The notes: generated by a model from the letters alone, not told the origin. 64,000 nucleotides of DNA from Alkalicoccobacillus porphyridii (GCF_007293315.1 NZ_VLXZ01000001.1:558001-622000); one strand, 5' to 3'. Shown: positions 27,582-37,490, counted from the first letter of the stretch. Numbers and translations: made by a program.

Positions 27582-28736
27582 TTAATTTACTTGACCCAAA
27601 TCAACTCGTTCTTTTACATCTAACCATGCTTTAAGAGCTGTACTTCCATCAATTTCAACATCATTAAATGTAAGAATTTCTCCCTCTTCAATAGGTCTAA
27701 TCACCCTTGCTTGTTGAAGGAGCCCAATCGGAATATGGTTAGGTTCATTCTCTATCTTAACGGCTTCACCTCTAACCTGAAAACTACCTATTCCTTTGCT
27801 AATTAATTCTCCTGCTTGCAATGGATTTTTTGCAATGGCAGCCACACTGATACGAGGCTGCGTACTGTTATTTAAAAGAATTCCGTCACCTCGTTCAACT
27901 CGACGAATGGTTTTAAGGATCTCTAAGTGACACAAATGAAACGGTTGGATGAGAGTGTAAAATGGTCCTTTGCCGAGTTTGAAGTACTCAAGAGCGGCAG
28001 CTTGTTCTTCATGATGAGTTGCAGTAATAAATACACCAGGTGGGCCACTTGGACAAAGTAAATAGTCACTGATAGCGTGACCGTATTTAAGTGAAAGCTC
28101 AGCAAGATTGTATGCTCCATCCTCAAGTTTTGCTGCTTCCTGACCATTTAATCCCTGGTAGAGTATATCTGCTCCTAATCCATTTGCGACCAAAGCTTGT
28201 TCTACTTGAACCTTTGTTCCATCCGTAAAAGAAGTGACCATCTCAAGAGATAGACCATTACGTTCTGACCAATATCTCATTTCCTCTTCAGTCGGATTCA
28301 AATTAAGAAACCCCTTTATATTTCCATATACAACTGGTTTGAAACCCATACCGACAGCATTTTCTTTTAAAGCAGCAAGACTACCAGGCTGATCACCTTC
28401 CGCCTCAGTCAGAAAACCCTTAGTTGCTAAATAGGACCCCGTCGTGACCTGTAACTCAGCATTCATCGTGATTACAGGAATGTCGTATTCAAAAGCGCGC
28501 ATAATGATTTCCGTTCCATGTTGTACATCTCCACTGCATTCAATCAAAATGTCTGTGTTCTCAAGTAATTCTTCTAAGGATTGAGTTAATTGTTCATAAG
28601 GAATCCCATAAACACTTTGCTTGTCTCTCCTTGTCAAAACCCTATTTACCTCAAGGTCGGGGGCAATTCTCAGGGCTTGTATAAGTCCTCTAGCAATAAA
28701 TCCAGTCCCTACAACTGAAATTCTAGTTGGCTGCAT
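27582..28736 (-). CDS. NAD(P)-dependent oxidoreductase with C-terminal SAF domain
   Basis: The 384-residue protein starts with a Rossmann fold (ISVVGTGFIARGLIQAL) of the homoserine-dehydrogenase/StrU-like type and ends in a SAF domain (about residues 310-375, LLQQARVIRPIEEGEILTFNDV). A strong GGGAGG precedes the ATG. It is the last gene of the exopolysaccharide cluster, 17 bases after the flippase gene, so it may oxidise or reduce a sugar or sugar nucleotide for that polymer. The substrate is not known. Confidence 0.8.
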   Translation of the reverse strand: MQPTRISVVGTGFIARGLIQALRIAPDLEVNRVLTRRDKQSVYGIPYEQLTQSLEELLENTDILIECSGDVQHGTEIIMRAFEYDIPVITMNAELQVTTGSYLATKGFLTEAEGDQPGSLAALKENAVGMGFKPVVYGNIKGFLNLNPTEEEMRYWSERNGLSLEMVTSFTDGTKVQVEQALVANGLGADILYQGLNGQEAAKLEDGAYNLAELSLKYGHAISDYLLCPSGPPGVFITATHHEEQAAALEYFKLGKGPFYTLIQPFHLCHLEILKTIRRVERGDGILLNNSTQPRISVAAIAKNPLQAGELISKGIGSFQVRGEAVKIENEPNHIPIGLLQQARVIRPIEEGEILTFNDVEIDGSTALKAWLDVKERVDLGQVN

Positions 28737-28753
28737 GATTTTAATCCTCCCTT

Positions 28754-30160
28754 TTATCTCTCATTTGTTTTACCCAGACGTTGCACAAATCTTGAATTAT
28801 ACTTTAACACCAATTTATAAACAGCTTTAAGGCTAGCATCCACTCTTATATTCATACTTGCTCTCACAACTGCCCACATGCAAATCTGACATATTACATT
28901 TGCAATGAGTGACCCAATGGCAACTCCTATTCCACCAAATAATAGACCTAATCCTGTTGTGAGACACAATGCTAGAATGCCTGTACTAACGGTAATTTTC
29001 ATTAATTGCCGCTGTTTATCAGCCATCAACATTAAGATACCGCATGCCCCGTTCCAGACAATAACTAGTTGCTTTAAACTAAGTAGAATCAAAAACAATG
29101 CAGCCCCCCCATAAAAGGGCCCAAACAAAAGTGACATAACCTGACCTGGAAAGATAGAAAACAATATAACAAGCGCCAAAGCAGGCAGAAGAGCAATGCC
29201 TCCCATTAAGCGTAGTATAGACTCTAGATCTTTCATTTTTCCTTGTCCATTTTTTGCTGCTATAAATGGTGCCACTACCGCATTAAGGACGATGATTGGC
29301 ATGGAAACAATTGCCGTAAGTCTTAAAGCAGCTCCATAAAGGGCAATCGTTTCTTCATTAGCTACCAATCCAACAATCCATAAATCTGATTGACTTAATA
29401 AAAATAAGCTAAGGGTCACACCAAGAATCGGCCATGCTGTTTGATAAAGCTTACGATTGGATACGTTAGATACGTATGCTTCTTTTTGTTTCTGGTAAAA
29501 TCTCAGCTTATTAAAAAGTAGAAGCCAGCCAATTAAACTAGAAAAAATTAATGACCCTATAGTCAAATTGATTGCATGCACAATAGTCATTGAATCTGCC
29601 GTCACGAAGCCAAAGACAAATAAGCTACAAATTAGGGTAGAGTTGTAGAAAAAACCACCAAATATAGAAGCAAGCCGAATATCATGTAAGCCTCTAAAAT
29701 ATTCTGCTAATAGTAAATGAAAGACATTACCAGCTATCCAAATTGAAATGAACACGGTAAGTGACGCCATATTTGATGAAGGAAAAAGAGCACCAAATAA
29801 AAAAGTGGCGATTACATAGTAACCTCCACCAACAACTAATGTTCCAATGGAAACAATAAAGCTTGTCCTCTTTATCACCGAAACAATTTGGTTATACCGT
29901 TTATTTCCTACTCCCTCTGCAATGAAGCGAGTTGAAGTTTGCTCTAACCCCAACAATCCAAAATAAGCACCAAATAAGGCTATATTAAACCCTAAAAAGT
30001 ACAAACCTGCATCGGAGGGATTAAGCATTCTAGCAATCATACCATTGATTATTAAGGCAAGTACTGCATTGGAAGCTTTACCTAAAAATGCCCATACGCC
30101 TCCTGATAAAAGCTTCTGACTCAATAACCTCGACTCATTAACCAGTTTTTTTTGCTCCAT
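28754..30160 (-). CDS. Polysaccharide flippase (Wzx/MATE-like)
   Basis: The 468-residue protein has about twelve to fourteen hydrophobic segments and the MVF-superfamily pattern of lipid-linked oligosaccharide flippases. Its start overlaps the upstream glycosyltransferase gene by 23 bases. In the Wzx/Wzy pathway such a protein moves undecaprenyl-linked repeat units across the membrane. No Wzy polymerase is visible in the window, so it must lie elsewhere or be replaced. Confidence 0.85.
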   Translation of the reverse strand: MEQKKLVNESRLLSQKLLSGGVWAFLGKASNAVLALIINGMIARMLNPSDAGLYFLGFNIALFGAYFGLLGLEQTSTRFIAEGVGNKRYNQIVSVIKRTSFIVSIGTLVVGGGYYVIATFLFGALFPSSNMASLTVFISIWIAGNVFHLLLAEYFRGLHDIRLASIFGGFFYNSTLICSLFVFGFVTADSMTIVHAINLTIGSLIFSSLIGWLLLFNKLRFYQKQKEAYVSNVSNRKLYQTAWPILGVTLSLFLLSQSDLWIVGLVANEETIALYGAALRLTAIVSMPIIVLNAVVAPFIAAKNGQGKMKDLESILRLMGGIALLPALALVILFSIFPGQVMSLLFGPFYGGAALFLILLSLKQLVIVWNGACGILMLMADKQRQLMKITVSTGILALCLTTGLGLLFGGIGVAIGSLIANVICQICMWAVVRASMNIRVDASLKAVYKLVLKYNSRFVQRLGKTNER

Positions 30161-31139
30161 GATTCAGCCTCATTTTATCTTTATCTTCAAAATATTTACC
30201 TGAACGCCCTTTTAAGGAATCACTCAGAGCCCTCACAATTAATTGACTTCGTTTACGTTTGTTTTTTTGTCTACGTAAAATAATTTTCAAATGGTACCAA
30301 TAAAAATTGCGGTATAGCCAAAGCAACGCTGGAAGGTCATATACTTTATTACTACTAAAATTTTTAGCCATTAAATATGCATTCCGGATGTTATAATACG
30401 TCGATAAAGCCGAGAGATCATCTGTTTTTATGGATTGGGAGACCTTGTGATGGATAATCGAGGCAGGCACATACAACACTCTCCATCCTCTTTCCCGCAC
30501 TTTTAAGTTCCAATCACTGTCTTCATAATATAAGAAATATCCTTCTTCCAGCGGACCCACCTCTTTGACTATATCCGTTCGAATTAACAAACTACAACCC
30601 ACAATATAGTCAACTTCCCTTTCTTGATCATATTGACCTCGATCTACACTCATCATACCTTCATGCCGATTAGCTCCCGTGCGCTTGTTAATAATTCCCC
30701 CAGCAAACCAAAGTACATCAGATCCTTCAAAATAAATCTTTGAACCAGTTATGCCAACGCTAGTATCATGATTCATTGGACTTACAAGTGTTTCTAACGA
30801 ATCGGGTTCAACAAGCGTATCGTTATTCAATAACCATATGAAAGAGAAGCCTTTTTGACATGCATCTTTAATAGCAATATTATTTCCGCATGCAAATCCC
30901 CCATTATTCTCGGAGGCATGCAAAGTCCAATTATAAGAGTAAACAGCATTAAATATATCATGACTTAACTGTTCAAACGAATCGTCAGTCGAGGCATTAT
31001 CTACAACGTAAACATGAAAGCTTGGATAATTAAGATTTTCTAATGATTTCATACAAGCCTGAGTATCCTTATAGCTATTCCAATTTAATAAAATAATGGC
31101 AACAGATTGAGATGTGGAGGACTTGCTTTTAGTTTCCAT
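30138..31139 (-). CDS. GT2-family glycosyltransferase (rhamnosyltransferase-like)
   Basis: The 333-residue protein has a GT-A fold with VAIILLNWNSYKDTQACMKS, the DxD-type region FIWLLNNDTLVEPDS and the later EEGYFLYYEDSDWNLKVRERG motif. Its C-terminus is basic and amphipathic, suggesting attachment to the inner membrane face. It overlaps RmlB by 11 bases. Proteins of this shape often add rhamnose from dTDP-rhamnose, which fits the rml genes, but sugar and linkage are not readable. Confidence 0.87.
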   Translation of the reverse strand: METKSKSSTSQSVAIILLNWNSYKDTQACMKSLENLNYPSFHVYVVDNASTDDSFEQLSHDIFNAVYSYNWTLHASENNGGFACGNNIAIKDACQKGFSFIWLLNNDTLVEPDSLETLVSPMNHDTSVGITGSKIYFEGSDVLWFAGGIINKRTGANRHEGMMSVDRGQYDQEREVDYIVGCSLLIRTDIVKEVGPLEEGYFLYYEDSDWNLKVRERGWRVLYVPASIIHHKVSQSIKTDDLSALSTYYNIRNAYLMAKNFSSNKVYDLPALLWLYRNFYWYHLKIILRRQKNKRKRSQLIVRALSDSLKGRSGKYFEDKDKMRLNHGAKKTG

Positions 31140-32109
31140 AAGATTGACTCATTTGACTTGCTGTGCGATGTTTTTCGGTAAACCAATCAATGGTCTCTTT
31201 TAGACCTTCTTCAAAGGTATGCATTGGTTGCCAACCAAGCTCACCTTTTATCCTGCTAGCATCAATGGCATACCTTCTGTCATGACCTAAGCGATCTGTC
31301 ACTCTAGCAATTTGGTTTCTTGGCACCTCAAGATAATCCAATATCTTCTCAACCAAATCAATATTATTCCATTCATTGTTTGAACCAATATTATAGACAC
31401 TTCCTGGTTTTGCCTTATGAAGCACCGCATCAATTGCTGTACAGTGATCATGAACATGTAACCAATCTCGAACGTTTTGACCATCTCCGTATAACGGGAT
31501 CGGTAACCCATCTAGTGCTCGTAAGATGGTCACTGGAATGAGCTTCTCCCGATATTGATTAGGTCCATAATTATTTGAACAGCGTGTAATTCTGGTATCC
31601 ATACCATAAGTTTCGTAATATGCACGCACAAACATGTCTGCGCTTGCTTTGCTCGCTGCATATGGGCTGTTTGGAGCAAGAGGGGTTTCTTCTGTAAAAT
31701 ACCCTTCTTTTGGTAATGTTCCGTACACTTCATCAGTTGAGATGTGTACAAATGTACCTACCCCATATAATCTTGCACAGTCAAGAAGGTTCTGCGTTCC
31801 AATGACATTGGTCTCAACAAATTTACCAGGAGATTCAATACTACGGTCTACATGTGATTCTGCAGCAAAATGAACAACTGCATCAATAGAGGATGTCAGC
31901 ATAACCTGATCAATATGAGCTCGATTTGTAATGTCTCCATGTACAAATTGGTACCTTGGTGAATCCGCAATAGAGCTTACATTATCCAAATTGCCAGCGT
32001 ATGTTAATGCATCAAAATTGATCACTTCATAATCTTCGTATTGGTCAAGAATGTATCGGATAAAGTGGCTGCCAATAAAGCCCGCTCCTCCAGTAACAAA
32101 TAACTTCAT
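31129..32109 (-). CDS. rmlB: dTDP-glucose 4,6-dehydratase
   Basis: The 326-residue short-chain dehydrogenase has the NAD loop MKLFVTGGAGFIGSHFIRY, the active-site THR/Asp/Glu segment HISTDEVYGTLPKEGYFTEE and the catalytic YxxxK in SPYAASKASADMFV. It turns dTDP-glucose into dTDP-4-keto-6-deoxyglucose. It overlaps RmlC by four bases and follows AAAGGGAAGGG. Confidence 0.94.
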   Translation of the reverse strand: MKLFVTGGAGFIGSHFIRYILDQYEDYEVINFDALTYAGNLDNVSSIADSPRYQFVHGDITNRAHIDQVMLTSSIDAVVHFAAESHVDRSIESPGKFVETNVIGTQNLLDCARLYGVGTFVHISTDEVYGTLPKEGYFTEETPLAPNSPYAASKASADMFVRAYYETYGMDTRITRCSNNYGPNQYREKLIPVTILRALDGLPIPLYGDGQNVRDWLHVHDHCTAIDAVLHKAKPGSVYNIGSNNEWNNIDLVEKILDYLEVPRNQIARVTDRLGHDRRYAIDASRIKGELGWQPMHTFEEGLKETIDWFTEKHRTASQMSQSYGN

Positions 32110-32672
32110 AGTATCCCTTCCCTTTCATGTAACTCTGATAAGACGTCCTCTAATATTGGTAGCTGTTCATCTTTGCCTGACAAAACAGGATTCTCTAATG
32201 GCCATGTAATATTTAATGAAGGGTCTGCCCAATAAATCCCTCGTTCTTTGTCTCGATTATACAGCTGATCCACCTTATATAACACTTCCGTATTCGGTTG
32301 TAACGTACAAAAACCGTGTGCAAAGCCTTTAGGAACAAGAAGCTGATTATGATCACCTGCTTTTAAAACAACACTTATCCATTTCTTAAATGTAGGTGAT
32401 TCCTTGCGAATATCAACAACTACATCAAAGATAGCTCCTGCGATGACCCGCACTAGCTTCGTTTGTGCAGCTTCACCCACTTGAAAGTGCAAACCTCGGA
32501 TGACACCAGTTTCACATGAAAGGGAATGATTATCTTGTATAAAATCTATAGTAATACCTGCATCCAGCCAAGCATCACGCTGATAGCTTTCGGTAAAAAA
32601 GCCACGGTTGTCTTGAAAAACAGTGGGCTTAATTAACTTTACCCCTTCTAATTCCAGTTCTTTGATTTCCAA
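32106..32672 (-). CDS. rmlC: dTDP-4-dehydrorhamnose 3,5-epimerase
   Basis: The 188-residue cupin shows family motifs FFTESYQRDAW, IQDNHSLSCETGVIRGLHFQ (catalytic histidine in RGLHFQ) and LVPKGFAHGFCTL. It epimerises dTDP-4-keto-6-deoxyglucose at C3 and C5. The TTG start follows GAGGGTAGGG. It lies between rmlA and rmlB. Confidence 0.93.
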   Translation of the reverse strand: MEIKELELEGVKLIKPTVFQDNRGFFTESYQRDAWLDAGITIDFIQDNHSLSCETGVIRGLHFQVGEAAQTKLVRVIAGAIFDVVVDIRKESPTFKKWISVVLKAGDHNQLLVPKGFAHGFCTLQPNTEVLYKVDQLYNRDKERGIYWADPSLNITWPLENPVLSGKDEQLPILEDVLSELHEREGIL

Positions 32673-32688
32673 ATTTCCCTACCCTCTC

Positions 32689-33456
32689 TCATTTAAGCAT
32701 CATTGAATTTGTGTTTTCTATCGGATGGTGGAAGATTTTTTCTAAATGGATATGCTCCGTCATCTTATTTGCTTTTGCAAGAGACTCATGAGTACCAGCA
32801 TCTATCCACTCACCACGTAACTCTTCAAATCCAAGCTGACTAAGTGAAATATAGATATTATTAACATCCGTAATCTCTAACTCACCACGATCTGATGGCT
32901 GAATCGTTTTTATAATAGAGTACACAGAAGGGCTGTACATATAAATGCCGGTTACAGCATATTTTGATAGAGGATTTAATGGTTTCTCTTCAATGGCTTG
33001 AATACGATTATTCATTAAGATAGGAACCCCAAAGCGTTGTGGGTCGCTAACGGCTTTAATAAACACTTGTGCACCATATCGATTCCCTTCAAACGTTTGA
33101 ACTGCATTAGCCAGTGACTCCGTAAAGATATTATCACCAAGTAATACCATGATGTTCTCATTTCCTGTAAAATCTTCTGCTAAACGCAGGGCATCCGCTA
33201 TCCCACCAGAAGATTCCTGTACGCGATAGGAAAGATTAACGCCTAATTGATCACCACTTCCAAGCAAATTCAAAAAACCACCAGCATGGTTTTTTCCTAC
33301 GACGATTAATATATCTTTAATGCCTGCCTCCTTCATTCTAGCAACACCATGCATTACCATCGGGTACTTTCCAACAGGCAGCATGTGCTTGTTCATGACG
33401 GCTGTCAAAGGATATAGGCGCGTTCCATTTCCTCCAGCTAAGATAACACCTTTCAT
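32689..33456 (-). CDS. rmlA: Glucose-1-phosphate thymidylyltransferase
   Basis: The 255-residue nucleotidyltransferase has the signature MKGVILAGGNGTRLYPLT, the lysine in VGKYPMVMHG and VLLGDNIFTESL for metal binding. It makes dTDP-glucose from dTTP and glucose 1-phosphate. Its length resembles SpsI-type enzymes of Bacillus rather than the roughly 290-residue E. coli RmlA. A GGGGG ribosome site precedes the ATG. Confidence 0.92.
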   Translation of the reverse strand: MKGVILAGGNGTRLYPLTAVMNKHMLPVGKYPMVMHGVARMKEAGIKDILIVVGKNHAGGFLNLLGSGDQLGVNLSYRVQESSGGIADALRLAEDFTGNENIMVLLGDNIFTESLANAVQTFEGNRYGAQVFIKAVSDPQRFGVPILMNNRIQAIEEKPLNPLSKYAVTGIYMYSPSVYSIIKTIQPSDRGELEITDVNNIYISLSQLGFEELRGEWIDAGTHESLAKANKMTEHIHLEKIFHHPIENTNSMMLK

Positions 33457-33553
33457 TTAAATGACCCCCTGTTTTGTTTTTTGTCATCTACTCTCCATAT
33501 CCTATTCAATTGAATAAAAAATGGGTGAAAAAAGTGTCAGTGTAAACATGCTG

Positions 33554-34918
33554 TTAAATAATTATAAATTGTTCAACTTCTTCCCATGTCATCCGAATTC
33601 GTACAACATCTTCCTCCACAAGCTGCTGTCCAGTCTGAACTTCAATGAACTCTATATCTGTTAATGCCTTGATTGCATGCTTAGTTCCAACCGGAATCCT
33701 CAGGACATCACCTGCCCCCACTCTGAAGAGCTGGTCATCAATGACACACTCTCCTTCTCCTTTAATGACGGTCCAAACCTCACTGCGATGGGCATGCACT
33801 TGATAACTAATATTTTTGCCAGCATGGATGCCAATCCGTTTCGTAAGAACCTCTACACCATCATCGATATTAATATAGTCTAATACCCGATACCACCCCC
33901 ATCTTCGCTCCTCGTACATTGGTCTAGATTCAATAGGGGAGGTGAGTTCCTTCACCCTTGGACTAGCTTGTTTACTCGATACTAATATTCCATCCGGACT
34001 TACTGCAACCACCGCATCTGGAAGCCCTAATATGGCAACAGGGATATCTAATTCATTAATTAAGTGCGAGTTATAAGAATCCTCAGAGATAATCCCTTTT
34101 CCAGTAAGAGCAGCTGGCATTTCCTCGGTTAATGTATTCCATGTCCCTAGGTCCTTCCAGTAGCCATCATAAGAAATCACTGCAATATCCTTTGCTTTTT
34201 CAAGGACCGCATAGTCAAAGCTCTCTTTTTTCAGCGATGAATACTGATTTACAAGTGCACTATATGAAATCGGTAACCCTGCTTCTTCAAGCATTGATAT
34301 AATGTAGTCAATCTTAAAAGCAAATACACCGCAGTTCCAGAGCGCATCCCCCTTAATCAGAGATTTTGCTAACTCCTGATCAGGTTTCTCCTTAAAATAC
34401 TGAACTCTAGAATAATGCTTCTCCTCAGAAGGCTCTGGAATAATATAACCGTACTTTTCAGATGGATATGTGGGTTTTACCCCGACAAGAGCAATATCCG
34501 CATCACTTTCCATTAACACAGTGCTCAATTCCTTTACTTTTAAAAAGAATTCATCCTCTACATAAGAGTCCACCGGCAATATACATACAGATTCTTCAGG
34601 TGATATGCCCCTAACTGAATACAAGTAAACAGCAGATAGTGCAATAGCAGGAAAGGTATCTCTTCGCTCAGGTTCCACGACAATATCTACTCCCGAACCA
34701 AGCTGGTTATTAATCATCTCCATTTGAGACTTTCCAGTTGTTACTACAGAGTACTGAGCAAGTCCCACTTCATTCAGCTGCCCCCAAACCCTCTGTAACA
34801 TAGATTCACTCTCACCATATTGATTTCGAAGGACCTTCAAAAACTGTTTTGAGCGTGTATCGTTGGATAAAGGCCATAGTCTTTTTCCTGAACCACCTGA
34901 TAATAGGACAATATTCAA
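33554..34918 (-). CDS. manC: Mannose-1-phosphate guanylyltransferase/mannose-6-phosphate isomerase (type II)
   Basis: The 454-residue protein has a nucleotidyltransferase domain (IVLLSGGSGKRLWPLSNDTRS, FKEKPDQELAKSLIK) in the first two thirds and a cupin phosphomannose isomerase domain at about 330-440 (VHAHRSEVWTVIKGEGECVI, RIPVGTKHAIKAL). It would supply GDP-mannose to the polymer. The TTG at 34918 is preferred since it gives the family N-terminus and follows GAGGAG at eight bases; a GTG three codons upstream is possible. Confidence 0.92.
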   Translation of the reverse strand: MNIVLLSGGSGKRLWPLSNDTRSKQFLKVLRNQYGESESMLQRVWGQLNEVGLAQYSVVTTGKSQMEMINNQLGSGVDIVVEPERRDTFPAIALSAVYLYSVRGISPEESVCILPVDSYVEDEFFLKVKELSTVLMESDADIALVGVKPTYPSEKYGYIIPEPSEEKHYSRVQYFKEKPDQELAKSLIKGDALWNCGVFAFKIDYIISMLEEAGLPISYSALVNQYSSLKKESFDYAVLEKAKDIAVISYDGYWKDLGTWNTLTEEMPAALTGKGIISEDSYNSHLINELDIPVAILGLPDAVVAVSPDGILVSSKQASPRVKELTSPIESRPMYEERRWGWYRVLDYINIDDGVEVLTKRIGIHAGKNISYQVHAHRSEVWTVIKGEGECVIDDQLFRVGAGDVLRIPVGTKHAIKALTDIEFIEVQTGQQLVEEDVVRIRMTWEEVEQFIII

Positions 34919-34930
34919 ACACAACACTCC

Positions 34931-36052
34931 TCAACCAAATTTTTTGTACTCTGCCAGGACATATTCTTCAAATTCCTTCTTAAATATTTCTGGAGCAAAT
35001 TTAAGCGCATGTTTTCTAATGTCAGCTGAAATAAATTTTGCTGAATGCCTCTCGAATGTTTGAACTGCCTGTTTTAAAGACTCCTGATCCTGCTTATCAA
35101 AGAAAACGCCTGTAGGATGCTCTTTATCAAGACCTACAACCGTCTCAAGTGCTCCGCCTTTTCCAAAGGCGATTACGGGTGTACCACAAGCCTGAGCTTC
35201 TACTGGAATAATCCCAAAGTCCTCCTCTGCAGCAAATACAAAGGCTTTGGCTCTTTGCATATGATTTAGTAGCACGTCAAATGCCTGATATCCCATCATC
35301 GTGATATTGTCTGTCGCCTTGCTCTTGACCTTTTCAAAATCGGGTCCAGCACCAATCACCACAAGTTTTTTGTCAGGCATGTCCGCAAAAGCTTCAACAA
35401 TTAGATCCATTTTTTTATAAGGCACCATTCTTGAAGCAGTTAAATAAAAGTCTTCTTTCTTTTCATGTAAACAAAAAGCAGACACATCCACTGGTGGATA
35501 GATCACCGTAGAATTGCGATGATAGACCTTTTTAATACGATTTCCTATAAACGTAGAATTGGCTAAGAAGTGATCTACACTGTTTGACGTGCGATAATCC
35601 CACATACGCATATAATGAAGAATGGATTTCGCAACTATGCCTTTAATACCCTTTTGCAAGTTTGATTCTTTTAGATATTGATGCTGCAAATCCCACGCAT
35701 AGCGAATGGGTGAGTGAACATACGAAATGTGAAGCTGATCCGGCCCTGTTATGACTCCTTTTGCCACAGCATGAGAGCTTGAAATGACTACATCATAGGC
35801 AGAAACATCAAGCTGCTCAATGGCTAAAGGCATAAGAGGCAGATAAAACCGAAACCGTTTTTTTGAAAATGGCAGCTTCTGAATGAATGTCGTATTCACT
35901 TCTTTTTCCTGGATGAACCCCCGTTGATCCTTCTCAAGGAAATTAACAGTACTAAATAAATCGGCATCAGGGTAAATAGCAAGCAGCGCCTCAAGAACCT
36001 TCTCTGACCCTGCATAGGTGACCAACCAATCATGAACTATGGCTACTTTCAT
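34931..36052 (-). CDS. GT4-family glycosyltransferase (mannosyltransferase-like)
   Basis: The 373-residue GT-B enzyme starts MKVAIVHDWLVTYAGSEKVL and contains the nucleotide-sugar site FVFAAEEDFGIIPVEAQACG, characteristic of GT4. The adjacent manC suggests that it uses GDP-mannose. The ATG at 36052 matches the family N-terminus and follows GGTAGG; upstream in-frame codons read as basic, non-conserved sequence. Confidence 0.9.
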   Translation of the reverse strand: MKVAIVHDWLVTYAGSEKVLEALLAIYPDADLFSTVNFLEKDQRGFIQEKEVNTTFIQKLPFSKKRFRFYLPLMPLAIEQLDVSAYDVVISSSHAVAKGVITGPDQLHISYVHSPIRYAWDLQHQYLKESNLQKGIKGIVAKSILHYMRMWDYRTSNSVDHFLANSTFIGNRIKKVYHRNSTVIYPPVDVSAFCLHEKKEDFYLTASRMVPYKKMDLIVEAFADMPDKKLVVIGAGPDFEKVKSKATDNITMMGYQAFDVLLNHMQRAKAFVFAAEEDFGIIPVEAQACGTPVIAFGKGGALETVVGLDKEHPTGVFFDKQDQESLKQAVQTFERHSAKFISADIRKHALKFAPEIFKKEFEEYVLAEYKKFG

Positions 36053-36486
36053 GTTCCTACCATCCCCTTCAAATGCTCTTCGACACTTCATTTCCATGTA
36101 AACATCTTTACATGAGAGGTACCTTTTAAATACTCAAGTGTCTAGAAATACCACTGGCCAAACACTTTAAAATTAAGATGATCGAGAATAAATCCTCAAA
36201 TTAAAATATTGGGATGGAAGCATAAGTGTTCCTCATGATGTCTCCAGTGGTGGTAAACCAAATCCTTGTTGATAAAATAATTTCCATTATTTTCCATACT
36301 ACATTCTTAGACATTCGGATCATTCATTTTCCACAGAAATTAAAGCTGTTATCACACTTTTCAAATTGAAAGAGTTTGAAGCTTTTATGCTCCATCTGCT
36401 ATCCCAATTATTAAATTGGATGTCTAAACTAAAGGTTAAGGAACCTGATCAAGATATATACCGTTAATTAGATTTCTTTAATATGG
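36053..36486. other. Intergenic stretch with two short inverted repeats
   Basis: No gene is supported here. A perfect 8-base inverted repeat CATGTAAA/TTTACATG (36095-36114) stands just upstream of the GT4 gene and another (CCAATT-ATTA-AATTGG) lies near 36405. Neither has a T run, so they could be operator sites or RNA hairpins rather than terminators. Confidence 0.4.
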
Positions 36487-37167
36487 TCAGTAAGCTCCAC
36501 TACGAATAAAGACTTTCCAAACTGTTCTGAATATTATCTGCAAATCTAATACCATACTTCGATTGTCCACATAATACAACTCAACATCCACTCGTTCAGG
36601 GTATACAACTTGACTACGCCCGCTAACTTGCCAAAAACCTGTGACACCAGGTTTCACAGATAGAAAAGTCGTCACATGATCTTGATATTCGGCAAGCTCT
36701 TCCTTAACAACTGGTCGTGGACCAACTAAACTCATTTCTCCTTTTAACACGTTAATTAATTGTGGTAGTTCATCAAGGCTTGTCTTACGTAAAAAAGCCC
36801 CCATAGTCGTTACACGAGGGTCTTCATGAGGTTCCAATTTATAGTTATTGTCAACATACTTTTTGTACAGTTCTCTATCAGAGTGGAGCCTCTCTTCCGC
36901 ATTCAATGCCATAGAACGGAATTTGTAAATATAAAATAATTTTCCATTCTTCCCAACACGCAACTGCTTGAAAAAAATAGGTCCCTTCTTCTCTTCAAAT
37001 AGATAGGAGAGACTAATTAGAAGGCATAACGGTAGTGTCATTATAATTCCAAAAATTGCTCCACACACATCGATTGTTCGTTTAACTAAATCATAGAAGC
37101 GATAATCTATTTCTGATCTCGCTTGTCTACCTTGAGAAGCTGCATGAGATTCTTTAGATATGTTCAT
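36487..37167 (-). CDS. Undecaprenyl-phosphate sugar phosphotransferase (EpsL/WcaJ-type priming enzyme)
   Basis: The 226-residue protein has a single N-terminal hydrophobic hairpin ([20 protein letters not shown]) and the bacterial sugar transferase core: [34 protein letters not shown] and [15 protein letters not shown]. It loads the first sugar 1-phosphate on undecaprenyl phosphate and starts the repeat unit. The ATG at 37167 follows CGGAGGCG; the longer frame upstream is not conserved in pattern. It is the first gene of the cluster and stands behind the SinR-box-like sites. Confidence 0.9.
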   Translation of the reverse strand: MNISKESHAASQGRQARSEIDYRFYDLVKRTIDVCGAIFGIIMTLPLCLLISLSYLFEEKKGPIFFKQLRVGKNGKLFYIYKFRSMALNAEERLHSDRELYKKYVDNNYKLEPHEDPRVTTMGAFLRKTSLDELPQLINVLKGEMSLVGPRPVVKEELAEYQDHVTTFLSVKPGVTGFWQVSGRSQVVYPERVDVELYYVDNRSMVLDLQIIFRTVWKVFIRSGAY

Positions 37168-37200
37168 AATACGCCTCCGATAGAAACAGATTAAACACCC

Positions 37201-37216
37201 GTTCTTTAATAAGAAC
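37201..37216. promoter_or_regulatory. SinR-box-like inverted repeat, proximal site
   Basis: GTTCTTTAATAAGAAC is an inverted repeat with GTTCTT arms. GTTCTYT is the consensus half-site of SinR, the biofilm master repressor of B. subtilis. It is 34 bases upstream of the priming transferase start, where repression would be effective. Confidence 0.55.
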
Positions 37217-37402
37217 AACCCATAACGACTGTATATACACATATTGTAAAAAATGATGGGTTTCCCCTAGGCATCTAACCTCTCCTCACATTACTTCAAC
37301 GGCGACACGCGCCTAAGGTTATGAAAACCCACAAAGTAACCGAGTCCTTCCGATGATAACGGGTCAGAAAGGAATAACCGAAAAAAGAAAATGACGAACG
37401 TC

Positions 37403-37490
37403 GTTCTTTAATAAGAACTTTTTTGTTCATTATAAAGTACTAAATACAAATACTCAACTAAAAACTCGCATTTTTTTCATTATAAAGAAC
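37403..37490. promoter_or_regulatory. Cluster of three SinR-box-like inverted repeats, distal
   Basis: Sites at 37403-37418 (identical to the proximal 16-mer), 37425-37440 (GTTCATTATAAAGTAC) and 37475-37490 (TTTCATTATAAAGAAC) share the pattern GTTC-N8-AAC-like. Two of them are 22 bases apart, two helical turns, which suits cooperative binding. The whole 37168-37500 stretch is otherwise noncoding and AT-rich. Confidence 0.5.
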
